Shown: positions 4,982-8,242 of the stretch, piece after piece
Position numbering within the stretch: position 1 is the first letter of the stretch
How the letters are laid out: the number at the start of each line of letters is the position of its first letter
Origin: Prevotella sp. UBA4339
Lineage (GTDB): Bacteria; Bacteroidota; Bacteroidia; Bacteroidales; Bacteroidaceae
Assembly: GCA_002393725.1 (NCBI GenBank)
Contig: DGTJ01000043.1
Span: 20,006-28,247, forward strand
Reading direction: 5' to 3'
DNA length: 8,242 nucleotides
The notes under the pieces: model-generated
Seen by the model: only the letters and a program-made list of their open reading frames with translations
Database searches by the model: none
Told to the model about the DNA's origin: nothing
Program-made: the position numbers and the translations under genes

Positions 4982-5360
4982 AGACAATTTATTACTGGAA
5001 GGCTTCTTCAAGGAGGCTGCCCGGCAGCAGATAGCAGATGACGGCTTCTCTGAGCGGGTGATGACTGCTGTCGACGAATCAATGAGGATGAACCGCAGAT
5101 ACACTCTCTACATCCATCTGTGGACTCTGTTCTGCATCGTGGTAGCTGTGATACTGTTCTTCGTGGCGGGTGGAACGGATATGCTCAAGGCGAGCATCTG
5201 GTCGCTGCTTCACACTGCCTTCACGTGGCTAAGCGTGTTCATCAGGGTAGCACCTACTACTGAGATTCATCTTGATCCTGTGGCTCTGATTCTGGCAGCT
5301 GGCTTCTTATTAGTTTTCCTGCCTTATCAAATAGCCCGTAAGTTGTACGCAATACTCTGA
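4971..5360 (+). CDS. DUF5056-type membrane protein, candidate anti-sigma factor
   Basis: A 129-residue protein whose start overlaps the end of the sigma gene by 11 bases. The N-terminal 45 residues are polar and likely cytoplasmic (LLEGFFKEAARQQIADDGFSERVM, key Phe12, Asp24, Gly25, Phe26, Val30), a pattern I recall from DUF5056 proteins of Bacteroides. Hydrophobic segments follow at about 46-67, 73-92 and 102-121, with a short basic end. A small soluble domain followed by membrane helices, coupled to an ECF sigma gene, fits a membrane-anchored anti-sigma factor, but no zinc-binding HxxxCxxC motif is present. Its last 34 codons are antisense to the 3' end of the PorE-like gene, and that shared DNA encodes the third hydrophobic segment. 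Confidence 0.85.
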   Translation: MTDKDNLLLEGFFKEAARQQIADDGFSERVMTAVDESMRMNRRYTLYIHLWTLFCIVVAVILFFVAGGTDMLKASIWSLLHTAFTWLSVFIRVAPTTEIHLDPVALILAAGFLLVFLPYQIARKLYAIL

Positions 5361-7365
5361 ACTCCGTGCGTCGGTTCAGCTGGTTGCACTGTTCCTGCTG
5401 CTCTTCGGGCAGTGTGGCGATGTAGGCCTCTGTCAGCACGTCGCCCTCCTTCAGGAACGGGAATCTCTCCGCCACCTTCTTCTTGATCTTCTTCGGCATA
5501 CCCTCACCGTAGCCCTTTGGCGTCAGTCGGTCAGCGGCGATGCCGTGTTCTATGAGATATCGCACCACGCTCTCAGCCCTCCGTTGCGAGAGCCTCTCGT
5601 TGTATCTGTCTGAACCCTTATAGTCGGTATGTGCCGACAGCTCGATGGTCACGTGCGGGTTGTCGTTGAGCAGTTTCACCAGCTCGTCGAGGGCTGTGGC
5701 TGACTCTGGTCGAAGCGTCGCCTTGTCGAAGTCGTAGAATATATTCTCTATCAGCACCGGTGCCGATATGTTTGCCAGGGGGAACTGCAGCACATACTCC
5801 TGCGATTCCTTCACCGGTTCCACGCGCAGCTGCTGCTGATGGTTAAGAAATCCCTTGCAAGTGCCCAGCAACACGTAGTCTACACCCGGCTTTATCTCCT
5901 GTGTGAACGATCCGTCGCCCTTCACGCTGAGCCTGAGGTTCGTTCCGTCGTTGCCCACCATATACACCTGAGCCGCTGGCAGTTCATATCCGTCCTGTTC
6001 ATACACCCATCCCTTCACCGTCTGCACAATCTCCGGATTAAAGAAACTGTAGATATGATCCATTCCCCTGTTGTCCCCTCTGTTTGACGAGAAGAACCCC
6101 TTATTGAGCAGTCCCTCAAACGTCATTCCGAAGTCATCCCCCTGCGAATTCAGTGGAAATCCCGGATGCACTATCTGTATATTCCCGCTCCCCAGTTTAT
6201 CTCCGCTATTATCATCACTCAGAGTATTCTCCTTCCTCGAAAAATCCTCCTTCCTCGCCTTCACGAAGAAAACATCCAGTCCCCCCATTCCCGGATGTCC
6301 ATTGCTCGAGAAATAGAAATCCCCGTTGGGTCTGAACGTCGGGAACATCTCATCACCTTCAGTGTTTATCTCCGGTCCGAGGTTCTCTATTGCCGCGGTC
6401 TCAGTACTTGACAGCAGCATGCAGCGCCAGATATCCAGTCCACCCTGTCCTCCTGGCATGTCACTTACGAAGTAGAGCCACTGTCCGTCGGGCGACACGG
6501 CAGGATGTGCAAAGCTCGACAGTGTGTCGTTTGATATCTTCAGTTCCGTTGGTTTGCTCCATGCTGCATCCGTGCGTTGCGACACCATGATAGTGGCATA
6601 TCGAGGGTAGGTCGGGTCTGTCGTGCACTGTGTGAGGTACATCGTCTTCCCGTCTGGCGAGAAGCAGCATGCCCCCTCTTCGAAGGTGGAGTTCAGCTCT
6701 GAGTCGATGCTCTGTGGCTTGCCCCATTTGCCCTTGTCGTCTTTCTGCGAGAAGAATATGTCTGCTGCCATCATGCCCGTGATGCCGCTTAGCTCGTCGC
6801 CTTGTGCCTGATTGCGTGTTGAGGTGAAGAAGAGCTGGTCGTTGTCTTCACCGCCAAGCATCGGTGAGTAGTCGTCGCGTCGCGAGTTGAAGATGTCCAT
6901 GCGCTTCACGGTATATGCCGAGCCGTCCTTCTTCCACTGCGGGGCTTTGGTGGCTGACTCGAGGCCGTTCCTTGCCAACTGACTGTCGGGCATGCTGTCT
7001 ATGGCTGCACGGAAGTTCTTTGCTGCCTCCTTATAGTTGCCGTTCTTCATCAGCTGCTGAGCCAGCCGTAGGTGCGTCAGCGAGTCTGCCTGCTTATAGC
7101 GTATCACGTTCTTGTAGGCTGTGATGGCCTTGGTGGTACTGTTTATCCTACGATAGCTCTCTGCCATCCTTGCTGCCAGCAGTCCTCTCATCTCCTTCTC
7201 CTTCGAAGGGGTCTTGGCGTAGGCCTTGCGGTATTGCGCTGCTGCGTCGTAGTATTCTCCGATGGCATAGTACTTCTCTGCCTTCTTCAATTCCTGGTCA
7301 GCCCCACAGCCTGTTACCGCTGCGGATGCTATTATTGCCATTATGAGATACAGATACTTGTGCAT
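5257..7365 (-). CDS. PorE-like OmpA-family lipoprotein (TPR, PD40 propeller, CRD-like fold, OmpA)
   Basis: A 702-residue lipoprotein. A signal peptide ends in the lipobox VTGC with Cys20. TPR-like helices span about 25-137. Residues about 155-440 form a beta-propeller of PD40-type repeats, with FSPDGKTMYLT (235-245), VSPDGQWLYFVSD (290-302) and FRPNGDFYFSSNG (344-356). A carboxypeptidase-regulatory-like segment covers about 449-515 (VKGWVYEQ, DGSFTQEI). The OmpA peptidoglycan-binding domain covers about 540-672: FYDFDKATLRPES, SAHTDYKGSDRYNERLSQRRAESV with Asp581 and Arg596, and NRRTEFRV. This order matches PorE of the Porphyromonas gingivalis type IX secretion system, but paralogues share it and no other por gene is nearby. 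Residues 373-380 (DFSRKENT) come from a micro-repeat. The last 33 residues lie antisense to the DUF5056 gene. Confidence 0.9.
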   Translation of the reverse strand: MHKYLYLIMAIIASAAVTGCGADQELKKAEKYYAIGEYYDAAAQYRKAYAKTPSKEKEMRGLLAARMAESYRRINSTTKAITAYKNVIRYKQADSLTHLRLAQQLMKNGNYKEAAKNFRAAIDSMPDSQLARNGLESATKAPQWKKDGSAYTVKRMDIFNSRRDDYSPMLGGEDNDQLFFTSTRNQAQGDELSGITGMMAADIFFSQKDDKGKWGKPQSIDSELNSTFEEGACCFSPDGKTMYLTQCTTDPTYPRYATIMVSQRTDAAWSKPTELKISNDTLSSFAHPAVSPDGQWLYFVSDMPGGQGGLDIWRCMLLSSTETAAIENLGPEINTEGDEMFPTFRPNGDFYFSSNGHPGMGGLDVFFVKARKEDFSRKENTLSDDNSGDKLGSGNIQIVHPGFPLNSQGDDFGMTFEGLLNKGFFSSNRGDNRGMDHIYSFFNPEIVQTVKGWVYEQDGYELPAAQVYMVGNDGTNLRLSVKGDGSFTQEIKPGVDYVLLGTCKGFLNHQQQLRVEPVKESQEYVLQFPLANISAPVLIENIFYDFDKATLRPESATALDELVKLLNDNPHVTIELSAHTDYKGSDRYNERLSQRRAESVVRYLIEHGIAADRLTPKGYGEGMPKKIKKKVAERFPFLKEGDVLTEAYIATLPEEQQEQCNQLNRRTEFRVLRTTYGLFDKAGKLIRSQLPESEPQDQDESQ
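6224..6257 (+). repeat. Micro-repeat copy C in the PorE-like gene (minimal form)
   Basis: GTATT (6224-6228), one CTCCTTC heptamer (6229-6235) and CTCGAAAA (6236-6243) are followed by ATCCTCCTTCCTCG (6244-6257). It has the same edges as copies A and B in rsmF but one heptamer instead of four. On the coding strand it gives RKEDFSRKENT, in a loop between propeller repeats, and shares the words FSRKE and ENT with copy B. Confidence 0.8.
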
Positions 7366-7385
7366 ACCATATATTATAACGGAAG

Positions 7386-7407
7386 GGCAGGCTTTTTATT
7401 GCCTGCC
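7386..7407. terminator. Hairpin between topB and the PorE-like gene, possible weak terminator
   Basis: GGCAGGC (7386-7392) and GCCTGCC (7401-7407) are perfect 7-base arms around an 8-base A/T loop. The hairpin lies 30 bases after the topB stop. On the minus strand it is not followed by a clear T-run (CTTCCGTTATAATATATGG), so complete termination is doubtful. It may attenuate read-through or protect an mRNA end. Confidence 0.45.
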
Positions 7408-7436
7408 TCCTTTATGTTATTTCCTGTTACCCTGAC

Positions 7437-8242
7437 TTATTTCTTCGGTTTCTTCTTTGTCTCCTCTTCGGTATTGACGGTCGTGACGCGGCGGTTGCTG
7501 TTGTCGCACATCACGTCGCGTACAATGTCCGACACCTGCTGCTTCAGTTCACTGATAAACTGTCCGGCATCGTATTTCTGATGTTCTATGTCTCGCAGTT
7601 TCTTCTCCCAGATGCCGGTGAGCTCACAACTCTTGAGCAGTTCCTCGCGTATCAGGTCGATAAGCTCGATGCCCGTAGGAGTAGCCACAAGGCGCTTGCG
7701 CTCCCTGCGGATATAGTGCCGCTTGAAGAGGGTCTCGATGATGGATGCCCGTGATGAAGGGCGCCCGATGCCGTTCTCCTTCATCGCGGCTCGCAGGGTC
7801 TCGTCCTCAACGAACTTACCTGCAGTCTCCATCGCACGGAGCAGTGTGGCCTCAGTATAGAAAGGTGGTGGAGTAGTCCACTTCTCTGTGAGTGTGGGCT
7901 TGTGGTCGCCGCTCTCGCCTTTCACGAATGTCGGAAGGGTACGCTCGGGGTCAGCTGATTTCTCTGGGTTCTCGGATGATTCGGATGCTTCCTGGCTATC
8001 GGCTTTCTTCTCGGGGTTTACCACTCTCCAGCCCGGATCGAGAATCTCCTTACCGGTCACCTTGAACTCTACGGTCTCTTCCTTTGTGTCGCCTTGTACT
8101 TCTCCCAGCACTGTGGTGGTGGAGAACCTGCAGTCGGGCAGGAACACGGCAATAAACCTCCTTGCCACGAGGTCGAACACCTTGCGCTCGGCATCGCTGA
8201 GGTTCTGGGGGATGACTCCTGTGGGGATGATGGCGTGGTGGT
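7437..8242 (-). CDS. topB: DNA topoisomerase III (type IA), C-terminal part
   Basis: The frame is open to base 8242, so this is the last 267 residues of a longer gene. It begins with HHAIIPTG, a topoisomerase III core motif, then ERKVFDLVARRFIAVFLPDC. VKGESGDHKPTLTEKWTTPPPFYTEATLLRAME and NGIGRPSSRASIIETLFKRHYI (key Gly-Ile-Gly-Arg-Pro, Arg, Ile-Ile) are the type IA core that follows the catalytic tyrosine domain; the tyrosine itself lies outside the window. The enzyme relaxes or decatenates DNA through single-strand passage. A polar linker (NPEKKADSQEASESSENPEK) resembles the variable insertion seen here in relatives. The protein ends in a short basic tail, TKKKPKK, and has no visible zinc-ribbon module. 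A GTG at 8178-8180 lies within the conserved stretch ERKVFDLV and is not a start. Confidence 0.95.
   Translation of the reverse strand, partial: HHAIIPTGVIPQNLSDAERKVFDLVARRFIAVFLPDCRFSTTTVLGEVQGDTKEETVEFKVTGKEILDPGWRVVNPEKKADSQEASESSENPEKSADPERTLPTFVKGESGDHKPTLTEKWTTPPPFYTEATLLRAMETAGKFVEDETLRAAMKENGIGRPSSRASIIETLFKRHYIRRERKRLVATPTGIELIDLIREELLKSCELTGIWEKKLRDIEHQKYDAGQFISELKQQVSDIVRDVMCDNSNRRVTTVNTEEETKKKPKK

Noticed and set aside
6071..6411. Several overlapping plus-strand frames of 60-82 codons opposite the PorE-like gene
   Set aside because: They are low-complexity antisense shadows around micro-repeat C. The minus frame has clear propeller motifs throughout.
7366..7380. TATAAT-like string before the PorE-like gene as a promoter
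   Set aside because: Bacteroidetes primary sigma factors use TAnnTTTG rather than the E. coli -10 element, and no such box is present in this gap.
8178..8180. GTG as a start codon for a 247-residue gene
   Set aside because: The frame continues upstream through HHAIIPTG to the window end, so this is an internal valine of topB.

Overview
The window looks like a chromosomal segment from a Bacteroidales bacterium, most likely Prevotella or a close relative. The reasons are a TonB-dependent receptor with the long pre-signal N-terminus typical of this order, a DUF6249 / PspC / ECF sigma / DUF5056 cluster, a PorE-type lipoprotein (TPR, beta-propeller, carboxypeptidase-regulatory-like fold, OmpA), candidate TAnnTTTG -7 promoter boxes, and few obvious Shine-Dalgarno sites. 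It is gene-dense, with no gene-free stretch above about 130 bases. I see no tRNA, rRNA, IS element, CRISPR array or riboswitch.

Layout. Positions 1-3436 are read on the minus strand and look like one co-oriented run: rsmF-type rRNA m5C methyltransferase, then thyA, folA and the start of a BtuB-like outer-membrane receptor that leaves the window at base 1. thyA and folA belong together, because ThyA oxidises methylene-tetrahydrofolate to dihydrofolate and FolA reduces it again. Positions 3437-3561 are a divergent promoter region. Positions 3562-5360 hold a tight plus-strand operon: a DUF6249-like membrane protein, a 63-residue PspC protein, an ECF sigma factor, and a DUF5056-type membrane protein that overlaps the sigma gene and is a good candidate anti-sigma factor. 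Positions 5257-7365 (minus) encode the PorE-like lipoprotein, whose 3' end overlaps the end of the DUF5056 gene by 104 bases in convergent orientation. Positions 7437-8242 (minus) are the C-terminal part of topoisomerase III, cut by the window end.

The most unusual content is a set of very short tandem repeats. Four loci carry heptamer arrays of one family, roughly [AC][AC]TTCC[TA]: inside the receptor gene at base 1, filling the thyA-folA gap, twice in rsmF in opposite orientation, and a minimal copy in the PorE-like gene. The three copies in rsmF and the PorE-like gene share the same edges (GTATT on one side, CTCGAAAA on the other), lie inside reading frames and keep them open. The two rsmF copies form a 41-base inverted repeat with one mismatch, 230 bases apart. 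This looks like a dispersed, coding-tolerant micro-repeat, comparable in behaviour to Rickettsia palindromic elements. It could switch rsmF off by heptamer slippage or by inversion. A separate octamer array (TTAGACA plus one base) fills the rsmF-thyA gap, and a 30-base-period repeat with a palindromic copy lies in rsmF.

Identities of folA, thyA, the ECF sigma factor, PspC, topB and the OmpA-domain protein are secure from motifs. DUF assignments, the PorE assignment and all regulatory sites rest on family recall and inference.
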